Below are positions 27,131 to 36,803 of a stretch of 64,000 nt of DNA, in pieces. The DNA comes from Paenibacillus thiaminolyticus (GTDB lineage: Bacteria > Bacillota > Bacilli > Paenibacillales > Paenibacillaceae), in the NCBI RefSeq assembly GCF_007066085.1, contig NZ_CP041405.1, positions 1,302,001 to 1,366,000 on the forward strand, in the 5' to 3' direction. Position 1 is the first letter of the stretch. Every line of letters begins with the position of its first letter. The notes under the pieces are model-generated. The model saw only the letters and a list, made by a program, of their open reading frames with translations, searched no databases and was not told the DNA's origin. The translations under genes and the position numbers were made by a program.

Positions 27131-28384
27131 ATGAAAGCCCGCTTATTATACCCTGTAAAAATCGCATTTGCACTTCTATCTTTATTCGTGATGCTGCAAG
27201 GCTGCGGCTTGAACCGAAGCGTAAAGGAGGTTGCATTCATTATAAATGGACAACAGTTGGAGAAGCCCGTCTCTGTTGTCATTGATGATGGAACTCTGAT
27301 GGTCCGGGCATCCTCCGATCAGATCTGGAAGGAATTAGGCATGTCAATTGTTGAATATGCCCCGCCAGAATCGTCTTCTGTCTACTATTCGGACCAGGTT
27401 GCCGTATTGATGTACCATCAGCTCGTCGACCAACCGGATAAGACTAAGCCGCACTTGCTGCCCGTCGACCAATTCGAGCAGCAGATGAAGCTGCTTAAGG
27501 AACGGGGATTTCACGTCATCAGCATGGATGAATATGTTGACTTTATGACGGGAGGCGCCGCCATTCCGGATAATGCCGTGCTGCTTACCTTCGATGACGG
27601 CTATGAGACGTTCTATACGCACGCCTTTCCCATTTTGCAGAAATTCGGCTACACCGCCACGAACTTCGTCATTGTCGCCAGCATAGACAACCAGACGGGC
27701 AAGCCGAAGCTGTCCTGGGATCAAATGCGGGAAATGAAACAGGCCGGCATGAGCTTCTATAGCCATACATACAACTCCCATCGCCAGGGCCCAATCAATG
27801 CCACAGGCAAGGAGAAACCGATGCTGAGCCGCCATCTATACTTGAAGGACCAGGATCGAATCGAGACCGATGAGGAATATATCGGCCGCATTACCGGCGA
27901 CCTGGCCACCGCCGAGAAGCGGCTCCGGGAAGAGCTGGGGAACACGCGCAGTATCGTCGCGTTCCCGTACGGAGCTTATAACCAAGATGTGCTCCGTGTT
28001 CTCGACACGCTGAATATTGAGCTCTCCTTCACTATCAAACCGGGAATGACCGGCCGGGAAGACCGCAACGCCTTCCGTTTCAATGCGGGAACGATCAAGC
28101 AGACGCCAGAGGAGCTGATCAAGCTGCTTAGCGAAGGCGGGTATACGAAGAAGAAGAAGGATAACGAGGTTCGTGTCCGGATCAACGGCAAAAATGTCAA
28201 CTTTACAAAAAAGCAGCCGATACGGGAGGAGGGGGATATACTGATCCCGCTGCGCGAGCTGTGCAAAATGTATAGTATCGAAATCAACTGGAACAACTCG
28301 CAAAATACCGTTGCATTGAAAACCACCCCCGTGGCGGAGGATTCCCCTGCGGATCCCGGCAGTGATGGCGTCTCTTCCCCATGA
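27131..28384 (+). CDS. Polysaccharide deacetylase lipoprotein
   Basis: 417 residues. Lipobox LQGC (Cys25), then an N-terminal region and a NodB homology domain: VAVLMYHQL, TFDDGYETF (Asp155-Asp156), the metal His pair in SHTYNSH and FPYGAYNQD. The C-terminal about 60 residues form a copper-amine-oxidase-N-like domain (VRVRINGKNVNFT, ILIPLRELC), the reverse of the order in the neighbouring secreted proteins. Likely removes N-acetyl groups from a cell-wall or capsule polymer on the outer face of the membrane. AAGGAGG precedes the ATG. Confidence 0.9.
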   Translation: MKARLLYPVKIAFALLSLFVMLQGCGLNRSVKEVAFIINGQQLEKPVSVVIDDGTLMVRASSDQIWKELGMSIVEYAPPESSSVYYSDQVAVLMYHQLVDQPDKTKPHLLPVDQFEQQMKLLKERGFHVISMDEYVDFMTGGAAIPDNAVLLTFDDGYETFYTHAFPILQKFGYTATNFVIVASIDNQTGKPKLSWDQMREMKQAGMSFYSHTYNSHRQGPINATGKEKPMLSRHLYLKDQDRIETDEEYIGRITGDLATAEKRLREELGNTRSIVAFPYGAYNQDVLRVLDTLNIELSFTIKPGMTGREDRNAFRFNAGTIKQTPEELIKLLSEGGYTKKKKDNEVRVRINGKNVNFTKKQPIREEGDILIPLRELCKMYSIEINWNNSQNTVALKTTPVAEDSPADPGSDGVSSP

Positions 28385-28451
28385 CGTGTTCATTCGTCCC
28401 AACCTGCCTTTTCGACCGCAGGCTTCACGCACGAATTCAAGTACGAACCAA

Positions 28452-28485
28452 AATAGCGCTGCCGCATACACCGTGGAGCGCTATT
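28452..28485. terminator. Hairpin between convergent deacetylase and patatin genes
   Basis: AATAGCGCT/AGCGCTATT stem with a 16-nt loop; TTTT follows on the minus strand. It serves the patatin gene and possibly both. Confidence 0.5.
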
Positions 28486-28488
28486 GGC

Positions 28489-29466
28489 CTATATTTTATG
28501 AACCACACTATGAAAAGCTTGAAACATCTCTCTATATTTCCCGAAATCCCAGCTCTTAAAGAACTCGGTGCCAGACTCCAGACCGGAATTGAATAACGCC
28601 ATGCTCTGCTCCAACGTGAGATCGAAATCAGTCGTGCCGATGCCAAGCGTCGGAATTTTGATGGTCCGGTACTGATTATGCTTCTCGATATACCGCTGAT
28701 CATGAGCGGACATCATCGTGCCGAAAATCGCTTGCAGCATCGACAGCAGGCCGGAGATCCGGTGCGGCTGGTTCTCGCTCTTCCCTACCATCTGGAATCC
28801 GATCGTCGGAATACAGTTTTTCCCCCCGCCCGCCGCGTCCTCATCGAACAGCCATAGCGGAAAATTGCTCAGCAAGCCTCCATCGACGATATAGGAGAAC
28901 TGCTTATTGAAGGGCTTGCTCTTGCGCATGGCCGATTGGAAGGACTGACGGATGATAACGGGATCAAAAAAATACGGGATACTGGTGCTCATCCGCACGG
29001 CCCGGCTTACGAGAAACCGGTTCGGATCGATCCCGTACTGCTTAATATCGTCGGGAAGCACGAGCAGCCGGCCATTGGAAATATCCGAAGCGATAATGCG
29101 CAGCCGGCCGGGCTTGATGTCCCCGAAGCTCCGAACCCCTTTTTCCAGCAGCCGCTGATGGATCCAGTATTCGAGCCGTTCTCCGGAATACAGACCTTTT
29201 TTCAGCAGCATCCGCATGGCCGGCCCAATCCATTTGACTTGAAAAATCGGAGCGCTATGCAAAAAGGAGGAGAATGGCATCTCCATCATGAGATGGCGCA
29301 TCTCTTCCGCCGAGTAGCCTGCAGCGATGAGCGCGGCCACGACGGCACCCGAAGAAGTTCCGGCTACGCGATGAAAGGAAAATCCGTAGTTCTCGGCGGC
29401 CTGCACCGCTCCGGACAACGAAATGCCTTTGACGCCGCCGCCTTCAAAAACAGCATTTATTTTCAT
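28489..29466 (-). CDS. Patatin-like phospholipase family protein
   Basis: 325 residues. Oxyanion loop FEGGGVKG, nucleophile elbow GTSSG (Ser38), and catalytic Asp in IVDGGLLSNFP. This is the full catalytic dyad of cytosolic patatin-type lipid acyl hydrolases. A basic insert (QSAMRKSKPFNKQFS) and no signal peptide are seen. ATG at 29466 with GGGGG upstream. It is downstream of the GHL10 gene on the same strand. Confidence 0.9.
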   Translation of the reverse strand: MKINAVFEGGGVKGISLSGAVQAAENYGFSFHRVAGTSSGAVVAALIAAGYSAEEMRHLMMEMPFSSFLHSAPIFQVKWIGPAMRMLLKKGLYSGERLEYWIHQRLLEKGVRSFGDIKPGRLRIIASDISNGRLLVLPDDIKQYGIDPNRFLVSRAVRMSTSIPYFFDPVIIRQSFQSAMRKSKPFNKQFSYIVDGGLLSNFPLWLFDEDAAGGGKNCIPTIGFQMVGKSENQPHRISGLLSMLQAIFGTMMSAHDQRYIEKHNQYRTIKIPTLGIGTTDFDLTLEQSMALFNSGLESGTEFFKSWDFGKYREMFQAFHSVVHKI

Positions 29467-29562
29467 AGAGGGAATACCCCCTTCCGGCGCATACGGGATC
29501 GTATTACTGTTATGTATGCGCGGTAGGGGGCGGTTATGATGGGTTATATAATGGCGGTATTC

Positions 29563-31194
29563 TTATTGCTCATAATACTGCTTCAGCCGCGCAGCCACAT
29601 CCTTCGTGTTGTTCAGTAAATCCTTCGCGCTGAAGAAAATGCTGCCGGCCACGCTGTCATACTGCTTGTTGTAGTCCAGTTGGCGGATAAGCACATCGGC
29701 GCTGAACCAGTCCTTCTCCTTCGCGTCCGCGAGCTTGTAAGCGGCATGCCCGATATACAGATCGACGCCGGTTCCTGCCGTCTCCTTCACCCACCAGTCG
29801 ACCAGCGTCTTGTAGTCTGCTGCCGAGTGGCCGATATGCCAATAAATTTGCGGCGCGATGTAATCAATCCAGCCGTGCTTAATCCAGGTGCGCGTATCGG
29901 CGTACAGGTCATCATAGGTGTTCACGCCGGCCTTCGTATTCGAACCTGTCGGATCAAGACTCGCATTGCGCCATACCCCGAACGGGCTGACCCCGAAGCG
30001 GATATTCGCCTTGCTCGCCTTAATTTCTCCATTCAATTGCTCAATGAACTGATTGACATTGTTGCGGCGCCAGTCGCCTTTGTTGTTGAATACTTTGTTG
30101 TACGCTTTGTAGGAAGCATCGTCACGGAAAGGCTCGGAAGCCTGTCCGTACGGATAGAAATAATCATCCAGATGGACTCCGTCGATATCGTATCCGTTCA
30201 CGACTTCCATAATCGTATCGACAATGAACTGGCGCGCTTCCGGCACGCCCGGATCATACATCAGCTTGCCGCCATGCTTGACGACCCAATCCGGATGCTG
30301 CTTCGCCGGATGATCGGCGGCCAGCTTCGCGATGTCTCCCTGCACACTGATCCGGAACGGATTGAACCAGGCATGGAACTCCATTCCCCGGCGGTGGGTC
30401 TCTTCGATCATATAAGCGAGCGGATCATAGCCGGGGTCCTGCCCCTGCTTGCCCGTCAGCCATTCCGACCACGGAAGAAGCTTCGAAGGGAAGAAGGCGT
30501 CCGATGTCGGTCTCACCTGCACGAAGACCGCGTTTAAGCCCATGCCTTGCAGCTTGTCCAGCATCTCGGAATATTGCTTCTTCTGCTGCTCCGGGTTGGC
30601 CCCTTTACGGGGATCGGCCGGCCAGTCAATGTTATATACCGTGGAAATCCAAGTGCCTCTTAAGCCCTCGGTATGTATTTCTTCTTCCGCTCCTGCATGG
30701 CCTTGCGAGCCTGTATTGCCATTTGATCCGGTATTGCCTTGAGAGCCTGACTCGCCCGTTAACAGGTTCACCCTGCGATCCTGCTGATTCCAATTGACGG
30801 TTAGGCCCGTGTTCTCCCCGATGAACCGCAGCGGCACCATCGTCCGGCTATCCCGCATTTGCGCTCCGGCGTCCAGCGCCACCTTCTCTCCATTGACGAG
30901 CGCCGTCTCGCTGCCGATTGTGAGCTGGATGACGGTGTCATCCTTGCGGAACTCCACCTCCTGCTTGCTCTTGTCCCAGCCTACCGTCGCACCGACCGCT
31001 TCCCCGACGGCCCGGAACGGAAGCATTGTTACGTTCTTCCCCGGCACCAGGTAAGGCGCCACGTCCGTGACAAGCCTCTTCTGATCGAAATAAATGGTAA
31101 TGTCGTCCGCCGCTGCCTTCGCAGGCGCCGCCAATCCGGCCCCGAGCAGCAGCGCCGCCATCGTTCCCGACAGGAGGCGTCTCCAGATTGTCAT
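29563..31194 (-). CDS. GHL10-type glycoside hydrolase with copper amine oxidase-N domain
   Basis: 543 residues. Signal peptide (about 1-27), copper-amine-oxidase-N domain (about 30-150: MLPFRAVGEAVGATVGWD, TMVPLRFIGENTGL), a Ser/Gly/Asn/Gln-rich linker, then the GHL10 (former DUF187) barrel: RGTWISTVYNIDWP, FVQVRPTSDAFFPS, GMEFHAWFNPFRIS, GVHLDDYFYPYG, GVSPFGVWR, APQIYWHIG. Secreted polysaccharide hydrolase of unknown substrate; the conserved Asp in LDDYF is the likely catalytic acid region. GAGAGAGGA precedes the ATG. Confidence 0.9.
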   Translation of the reverse strand: MTIWRRLLSGTMAALLLGAGLAAPAKAAADDITIYFDQKRLVTDVAPYLVPGKNVTMLPFRAVGEAVGATVGWDKSKQEVEFRKDDTVIQLTIGSETALVNGEKVALDAGAQMRDSRTMVPLRFIGENTGLTVNWNQQDRRVNLLTGESGSQGNTGSNGNTGSQGHAGAEEEIHTEGLRGTWISTVYNIDWPADPRKGANPEQQKKQYSEMLDKLQGMGLNAVFVQVRPTSDAFFPSKLLPWSEWLTGKQGQDPGYDPLAYMIEETHRRGMEFHAWFNPFRISVQGDIAKLAADHPAKQHPDWVVKHGGKLMYDPGVPEARQFIVDTIMEVVNGYDIDGVHLDDYFYPYGQASEPFRDDASYKAYNKVFNNKGDWRRNNVNQFIEQLNGEIKASKANIRFGVSPFGVWRNASLDPTGSNTKAGVNTYDDLYADTRTWIKHGWIDYIAPQIYWHIGHSAADYKTLVDWWVKETAGTGVDLYIGHAAYKLADAKEKDWFSADVLIRQLDYNKQYDSVAGSIFFSAKDLLNNTKDVAARLKQYYEQ

Positions 31195-31272
31195 GAATCC
31201 TCTCTCTCCCTTGCATCTGATATTTCAGACTTGATCATTTATTCAAGCCCTACACTATTAGACGCACAAAAC

Positions 31273-31303
31273 AAAACATCTGTTTCTCTCGAAACAGATG
31301 TTT
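31273..31303 (-). terminator. Terminator after mntR
   Basis: Perfect stem built on ATCTGTTTC/GAAACAGAT with A/T extensions and loop TCTC, directly after the mntR stop; on the minus strand TTTTGTTTT follows. Confidence 0.8.
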
Positions 31304-31732
31304 TTACGAAGATTCGTTCTCTAATTCGCCGCGTACGCCGACAAGATCCCTGATGCGCTCGGGGTCACGCTTGAAATATTCGACAAGCGCTTCGATGCAC
31401 GTAATGGAATCCCAGCTCAAGTGATGCTCGATTCCTTCCACATCCGTGTAGATGTTCTCATGCTGCACGCCGATCATCTCCAGGAATTCCTCGAGCAGAT
31501 GGTGGCGATCTACAAGCCGTTTGCCGATTTTTTTGCCCTTGCTCGTCAGCACGAGCCCGCGGTATTTCTCATAGATCAGATATTGATCCTTATCCAGCTT
31601 CTGAATCATCTTCGTGACGGAAGATGGATGTACCTCCAGCCCTTCCGCAATATCCGATACACGGGCGTACCCTTTCTCATCAATCAACTTATAAATGCGT
31701 TCCAAATAATCTTCCATGCTTGGCGTAGGCAT
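31304..31732 (-). CDS. mntR: Manganese-responsive transcriptional regulator MntR
   Basis: 142 residues, the MntR length. DtxR-type winged helix ([26 protein letters not shown]) and dimerisation/metal domain with MntR ligands in the [16 protein letters not shown] segment (Glu/His cluster). Represses Mn uptake when Mn is sufficient. ATG at 31732 (TTG at 31735 also possible) behind GAGGGA. A manganese importer is not evident in this window; the nearby ABC importer looks zinc-type. Confidence 0.92.
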   Translation of the reverse strand: MPTPSMEDYLERIYKLIDEKGYARVSDIAEGLEVHPSSVTKMIQKLDKDQYLIYEKYRGLVLTSKGKKIGKRLVDRHHLLEEFLEMIGVQHENIYTDVEGIEHHLSWDSITCIEALVEYFKRDPERIRDLVGVRGELENESS

Positions 31733-31944
31733 CAAGCGTCCCTCATTTCATTCACGATCGCTAACAATATCCATAAGATAGTGTACCATGTTCATGTAAG
31801 CAAGTTCAACCATACCAGGGAAATACGGCTTTTTCCAAGCGGTTCTGCCTGAAAATGACGCATACTAACCGGGGAGGATTGCTTGCAAGGATTATACTGT
31901 CCAGTGCAGGCAGGAACCGACTATAAAGGAGGGACAGGCGAGTA

Positions 31945-33012
31945 ATGGCGTCACAATCCGTAACACGGCAGGACAAGCGGCGGGAGACGACGCTGTTCGT
32001 CCCCGATCTCGTCTATTTCGAGCCGGGGGCGCTTGCATATCCGAAGGGGCAGCAGATTATGGGTTGGGTCCAGTCCCAGGGGATAGAATACCGGATGACG
32101 ACCTCGCATAACCGGATTCTGGACTTGCCGGGGGCTACCGATACGGAGAAATACCGAATTGCGAAGCGTACGCTCGTCGTCGGCGTCCGCAAAACATTGA
32201 CCTTCGATCAATCAAAGCCTTCCGCCGAATACGCGATTCCGATCGGAACCGGGTGCATCGGCCACTGCCATTATTGCTATCTGCAGACGACGCTTGGCGC
32301 CAAGCCCTATATCCGGGTATATGTCAACACGGATGACATCTGGGCGGCAGCTATGCGCTACATCGAGGAACGGAAGCCGGAGATAACGCGCTTCGAAGCG
32401 TCCTGTACCTCAGATCCGCTGAGCATCGAGCATATTACCGGCAGCCTGTCCGAACTGATCGAGCGGATGGCCGATCAGCCCTTCGGCAAGCTTCGCTTCG
32501 TCACGAAGTACCATCACGTCGGTCCGCTTCTCCCCCTCCGCCACGGCGGACGAACCGATGTCCGCTTCAGCATTAACAGCGATTATGTCATTCGCCACTT
32601 CGAGCCGGCCACCTCGCGCTTCGAGGAGCGGATCGAGGCGGCCCGGCGCATCGCCGAAGCCGGCTATCCGCTTGGCTTCATTATCGCGCCGATAATGTGG
32701 CACGACGGCTGGGAGGATGAGTACGAGAAGCTGATTATGACGTTGGCCGGCGCCTTACCGCGGGAAGCAAGCGAGCGAATCACGTTCGAGTTGATCCAGC
32801 ACCGCTTCACGAAGACAGCCAAGGCCATCATCGAAAAGCGGTACCCGAAGAGCAAGCTGGAGATGAATATCGCGGAACGCAAATATAAGTGGGGCCGCTG
32901 GGGGCAAGGGAAATATGTCTATCCGGATGAGCGGGCCAACCGGTTGAAGGAATTCATCACCGGGCGAATCGGCGAATACTTCCCTGCTTCCCGTGTTCTC
33001 TATTTCACGTAG
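31945..33012 (+). CDS. splB: Spore photoproduct lyase
   Basis: 355 residues. Radical SAM enzyme that repairs spore photoproduct (thymine dimer) at germination. The cluster motif is CIGHCHYCYLQT (three Cys spaced CxxxCxxC) near residue 110. The conserved additional Cys lies in FEASCTSDP, equivalent to B. subtilis Cys141. AAGGAGGG lies 11 bases before the ATG. Its expression in the forespore is expected, but no clear sigma-G promoter was found. Confidence 0.96.
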   Translation: MASQSVTRQDKRRETTLFVPDLVYFEPGALAYPKGQQIMGWVQSQGIEYRMTTSHNRILDLPGATDTEKYRIAKRTLVVGVRKTLTFDQSKPSAEYAIPIGTGCIGHCHYCYLQTTLGAKPYIRVYVNTDDIWAAAMRYIEERKPEITRFEASCTSDPLSIEHITGSLSELIERMADQPFGKLRFVTKYHHVGPLLPLRHGGRTDVRFSINSDYVIRHFEPATSRFEERIEAARRIAEAGYPLGFIIAPIMWHDGWEDEYEKLIMTLAGALPREASERITFELIQHRFTKTAKAIIEKRYPKSKLEMNIAERKYKWGRWGQGKYVYPDERANRLKEFITGRIGEYFPASRVLYFT

Positions 33013-33037
33013 CCGGAGTCCAGGCGGGGATAACAAT

Positions 33038-33082
33038 GAACCGGGCATGCCTGTCTCGCTGTGGAGAAAACATGCCCGGTTC
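33038..33082 (+). terminator. Terminator after splB
   Basis: GAACCGGGCATG/CATGCCCGGTTC perfect 12-bp stem, 21-nt loop, weak T-run. It probably acts for both convergent genes. Confidence 0.65.
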
Positions 33083-33128
33083 TCTGATGAGCAGCATCGA
33101 GTCCCATTTCCATGAGAAGTTGCCGCTC

Positions 33129-33845
33129 CTATGTAAGCCGCTTCAGCCATTCCGGCGTAATCTGCTGCAGCCAAATATTGATCTGGTTCAAATGATCCGT
33201 AAACAGCAGCACGCCCATAATGATCATCACCGCGCCGCCGAACTTCATCATGGCGTTCGAATAGCGGAGCAGCCAGCGCGTCGATCCGATGAAGAACGAG
33301 AGAATGAAAAACGGCAGCCCGAACCCGATACAATAGGCGGTCGTCATCACGATGCCAAGGCTCGGCTGAGAAGCCGATAAGGTGAAGATTGCGCCGAGAA
33401 TCGGCCCCACGCAGGGGGACCATCCGGCCGAGAAGCCCATCCCGAACAAAAACGATCCGAGGTAGCCTCCCTTGCGCGACACATCGAACTTCCATTCCTT
33501 CATTAGCATCTGCGGGCGGAATACGCCCATAATGACCAGACCCATCGCAATAATGATAATCGCCGACACTTGACGGACCGTATCCCGATATTCCGCCAGG
33601 AATGATCCGAGGAAGGTCGCGCTTAACCCCAGCGTATAAAATACGACGCTGACCCCAAGAATGAAAAACAGTGTATGCGTCATCGTCTTCCAACGAACGA
33701 CACGCTTATTGCGTTCTTCTTTCAATTGATTAACGGACATGCCCGTAATAATTGAAAGGAATGTGGGATACAACGGCAAGCAGCACGGGGAAATAAATGA
33801 TATGACTCCCGCCCAAAAGGCAACCCAGACCGTTACATCCGACAT
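33129..33845 (-). CDS. ccdA: CcdA-type cytochrome c biogenesis/thiol-disulfide membrane protein
   Basis: 238 residues with six transmembrane helices. Conserved cysteines in SPCCLPLYPTF and SAGWSPCVGPILGAI, the redox pair that passes electrons across the membrane to extracytoplasmic thioredoxin-like proteins. GGAGG precedes the ATG. It lies downstream of znuACB on the same strand with a 76-bp gap; co-transcription is possible. Confidence 0.9.
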   Translation of the reverse strand: MSDVTVWVAFWAGVISFISPCCLPLYPTFLSIITGMSVNQLKEERNKRVVRWKTMTHTLFFILGVSVVFYTLGLSATFLGSFLAEYRDTVRQVSAIIIIAMGLVIMGVFRPQMLMKEWKFDVSRKGGYLGSFLFGMGFSAGWSPCVGPILGAIFTLSASQPSLGIVMTTAYCIGFGLPFFILSFFIGSTRWLLRYSNAMMKFGGAVMIIMGVLLFTDHLNQINIWLQQITPEWLKRLT

Positions 33846-33921
33846 GTTGACCGCCTCCTCCCTAGTTCATACACCGGGCGGAACGGCTGCATGCCCTGGA
33901 AGAGCCGCCATTCCGACAGCC

Positions 33922-34725
33922 CTATACCTTTACCCCCCGGCGTATCACTAAGGTTAATATTAACATGGCAATCAATAGTAAGACAATCGTCGCACCGGGA
34001 GCCAGGTTCCACACGCCTGCCATCAGCAGCCCGGCAATGACGGCGGATTCCGACACGAGCACGGAGACGATGACCGCCTTCTTGAAGCTCTTCGCGAGGA
34101 GCAGACTGGTCGCGACCGGAATCGTCAAGAGCGCCGATACGAGCAAGGCGCCGACGATCTTGATCGCGACGCTGATGACCAGCGCCGTCAGCACCGTCAC
34201 GGCGACATTCAACCAGCGGACCGGAAGCCCGTTCACCGCAGCCGCGTCCTCATCGAAGGTCAGCATGAACATTTCCTTGAAAAAAATAAGCATAAAAACG
34301 ACGACGATGACCGTTACGGCTCCGACCACTGTCAGATCCGTGCCGTTCAGCGTATAGATGCTGCCGAATAAATAATTGGTCACGTTCGCGTTGAAGCTCC
34401 GTCCCAGCGTAAAAAAGAGCGAAGCCAACGCGACGCCGCCCGACATGATGACGGCTATCGACAGCTCCGCATACGTCTTATACGCCTTGCGAAGCCGCTC
34501 GATCGCCACCGCCCCCAGCAGGGCGAAGACGACCCCCATCGCGAGCGGATAGATGCCTAGCAAAAAGCCAAGCGCCACCCCGGCAATCGTCACATGAGCC
34601 AAGGTGTCCCCGATCATGGACAACCGGCGCAGCACGAGAAACATCCCCATCAGCGGCCCCGTAATCCCGATGAGCAGACCGCCGATAAGGGCCCTCTGGA
34701 AAAATTCCGAAAATATGATATCCAA
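33922..34725 (-). CDS. znuB: Metal ABC transporter permease (ZnuB type)
   Basis: 267 residues, about eight transmembrane helices of the ABC-3 family (LIGGLLIGITGPLMGMFLVLRR, GDTLAHVTIAGVALGF). Middle of a znuA-znuC-znuB order. The start is TTG at 34725 behind AAGGGG. Zinc rather than manganese is inferred from the His-rich partner ZnuA and the Zur box. Confidence 0.88.
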   Translation of the reverse strand: MDIIFSEFFQRALIGGLLIGITGPLMGMFLVLRRLSMIGDTLAHVTIAGVALGFLLGIYPLAMGVVFALLGAVAIERLRKAYKTYAELSIAVIMSGGVALASLFFTLGRSFNANVTNYLFGSIYTLNGTDLTVVGAVTVIVVVFMLIFFKEMFMLTFDEDAAAVNGLPVRWLNVAVTVLTALVISVAIKIVGALLVSALLTIPVATSLLLAKSFKKAVIVSVLVSESAVIAGLLMAGVWNLAPGATIVLLLIAMLILTLVIRRGVKV

Positions 34726-34775
34726 TCTATACCGACCCCTTCACATCATTTGCTAGCCGTATGCCGCAGCGGCAT

Positions 34776-35534
34776 TCAGACGATGACGCCATGCGTCAAA
34801 CCCGGCTCCAGACATTCCGCCTCATGGGAATGCTTCACATAGAAGTGGAAATTCCCGCAGGAGCCGGCCGGCTCGTCGCCAAGCCACGAGTTCACCAGGT
34901 CCAGATCGTGGGAGACCATGACGAAGGTCATCCGGTGATGCTCATGCAAATGCTGCAGCAGGCTGAAAAACTCCTTCTGCGTGCCGGCATCAATGCCGAC
35001 GGTCGGTTCGTCCAAAATCATCAAGTCCGGCTTGTTCACCATCGCCCGTGCCAAAAAGACGCGCTGCTGCTGTCCTCCGGACAGCTGTCCAATTTTTTTG
35101 TGAGCCAGATCCTCGATCCGCATCGCCGCCATCGCATCGACGCATTGGCTGATTTCCTGCTTCGACAGCCTGCGGAACAGGCGGCTCCGGTTGTACATCC
35201 CGGACTGCACTACCTCCATGACCGTGGCGGGGAACAGCGGATTGAACGAATTTTTTTGCGGAACATATCCTATACGTTCCCACTGCTTGAAGCGCTGAAT
35301 CGGCGTGCCGAACAGCCTCACTTCCCCGGCGGTAGGCCGGAGCAGGCCTACCATTAAGCGAAGCAGCGTCGTCTTGCCTGCCCCGTTCGCCCCGATGACC
35401 CCTACGAAGTCCCGTTCTATCACCGTGAAATTCACATTATCGAAGACCTTCTGCCCTTCATAGTCAAAGCCGACTTGATCCAACGTGATGACCTGCCCGT
35501 GGCAGGGATCGGTTACGTTCATTGTTCTAGTCAT
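34776..35534 (-). CDS. znuC: Metal ABC transporter ATP-binding protein (ZnuC type)
   Basis: 252 residues. Walker [13 protein letters not shown]-loop YVPQKN, signature [15 protein letters not shown], Walker [13 protein letters not shown] and H-loop VSHDL. A His-containing C-terminal tail ([13 protein letters not shown]) may help metal handling. AAGGA is six bases before the ATG. Located between znuA and znuB. Confidence 0.92.
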   Translation of the reverse strand: MTRTMNVTDPCHGQVITLDQVGFDYEGQKVFDNVNFTVIERDFVGVIGANGAGKTTLLRLMVGLLRPTAGEVRLFGTPIQRFKQWERIGYVPQKNSFNPLFPATVMEVVQSGMYNRSRLFRRLSKQEISQCVDAMAAMRIEDLAHKKIGQLSGGQQQRVFLARAMVNKPDLMILDEPTVGIDAGTQKEFFSLLQHLHEHHRMTFVMVSHDLDLVNSWLGDEPAGSCGNFHFYVKHSHEAECLEPGLTHGVIV

Positions 35535-35588
35535 CTCTCTTCCTTATCCTCCCGGCCGGGTCGCCGCCCATGCCGGCATGTATCCTTC

Positions 35589-36593
35589 TTATTGTAACGC
35601 GAGAAGGAGATTTTGCAAGTTGCGTTCCATCAGGGTCACATAATTATCGCCCGCCGCTTCCTGCTCCTGCGTCAAGCCTTCCAGCGGGTTCAAGACGAGC
35701 GTATCAACCTTCGCTTCCGAAGCCAGCGTTTGGGCCAATTGATCGGATACCAGCTCTTCGAAAAATACATATTTCAGCTGCTTCTCCTGCATCAGCTTCG
35801 ACAGATTCAGCAAATCCTGCGCACGCGGCTCCGCATCCGGGGAAATCCCCATAATGGCATGCTGGTGCAGATCGTAATCCCGCGCCAAGTATCCGAAAGC
35901 CTGATGCGACACGACGATATCGCGCTTCGCCACGTCCTTCAGCTTCGTCGTATATTCCTGGTCGATCGAAGCCAGCTTCGCTTTCAACTGCTCATAGTTC
36001 TTCTCATAGTCGCCGCGATGCTCCGGATCGGCATCCACGAGCGCGTCCTTCACATTCTCCACCATAATGAGCGCAGACTTGGGACTGATCCACGTATGCG
36101 GATCGATATCGCCATGGTCATGTCCATGCTCATCCTCGTGGGCATGCTCGCCCTCGGCATGCGCTTCTTCTCCGTGCTCCTCTTCCTCTTCGCTCGCCTG
36201 TATCAGCGTGATTCCGTTGCTGACCTCGACGGTCTTCGCCTTCGAGCCGGCATCTAGTCCCTTTTGGAAATCAGGCAGCCAGCCTTCGAAGCCGGCTCCA
36301 TTCACGAGCAGCAGCTGCGCGTTGGACGCATTTTGCAAATCCCGGCTCTTCGGTGTCCAGTCATGCGGCTCGACTCCTGTCGGGATAAGATTGGTAACCT
36401 GTACATGATCCCCGCCAATCTCGCTCGCCATGTAATAGATCGGGTAGAAGCTTGTTATCACATTCACTTTGCCATTGGCCGCTCCTTCCACAGCCGAATC
36501 GTTATTCGCACATGCATTCAGCAGCAGAAGGCCGCAAGCGGCCAGCGCCAGCATGATGAACCGCAGCGACATACGTCCTTTCCCAAGATTCAT
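35589..36593 (-). CDS. znuA: Zinc ABC transporter substrate-binding lipoprotein (ZnuA/AdcA type)
   Basis: 334 residues. Lipobox LNAC (near residue 28). The A-1 cluster fold has metal-ligand contexts GVEPHDW, HTWISPKSA, VVSHQAFGYLA and LVLNPLEGL. A long acidic His-rich loop (about residues 135-165, many EHxHE/HGHDHGD units) is typical of zinc binders. First gene of the operon, 37 bases after a Zur box. Confidence 0.93.
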   Translation of the reverse strand: MNLGKGRMSLRFIMLALAACGLLLLNACANNDSAVEGAANGKVNVITSFYPIYYMASEIGGDHVQVTNLIPTGVEPHDWTPKSRDLQNASNAQLLLVNGAGFEGWLPDFQKGLDAGSKAKTVEVSNGITLIQASEEEEEHGEEAHAEGEHAHEDEHGHDHGDIDPHTWISPKSALIMVENVKDALVDADPEHRGDYEKNYEQLKAKLASIDQEYTTKLKDVAKRDIVVSHQAFGYLARDYDLHQHAIMGISPDAEPRAQDLLNLSKLMQEKQLKYVFFEELVSDQLAQTLASEAKVDTLVLNPLEGLTQEQEAAGDNYVTLMERNLQNLLLALQ

Positions 36594-36629
36594 ATCCCAT
36601 CTCCCTTTCCTGTCCTTGTTCTTTCTATT

Positions 36630-36644
36630 TCGTAATTATTACTA
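36630..36644 (-). promoter_or_regulatory. Zur box upstream of znuA
   Basis: TCGTAATTATTACTA as read on the plus strand matches the known B. subtilis Zur operator TCGTAATNATTACGA at 13 of 15 positions. It lies 37 bases upstream of znuA, and a zur-like gene is at 41026-41490. Confidence 0.8.
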
Positions 36645-36803
36645 TTAAGATTATAGCAGGGTCGAAGCACATGTCAATCCCCTCTTTACGGAAAAAAAAT
36701 AGTTTCATGTTTTGACATCTTTCTACACCGATCATAAGATGATAGAGGGCAATTTGGCGTCTGTATCCCGCGGCAAACCTATTTTTTATAAGGAGTGAAG
36801 AGT

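Noticed and set aside
31861..31867. Sigma-G promoter for splB
   Set aside because: CATACTA looks like a sigma-G -10, but no matching -35 occurs 17-18 bp upstream.
33922..36593. Manganese importer (MntABC)
   Set aside because: mntR is nearby, but the substrate-binding protein has a long His-rich loop and the promoter carries a Zur box, so zinc is the better reading.
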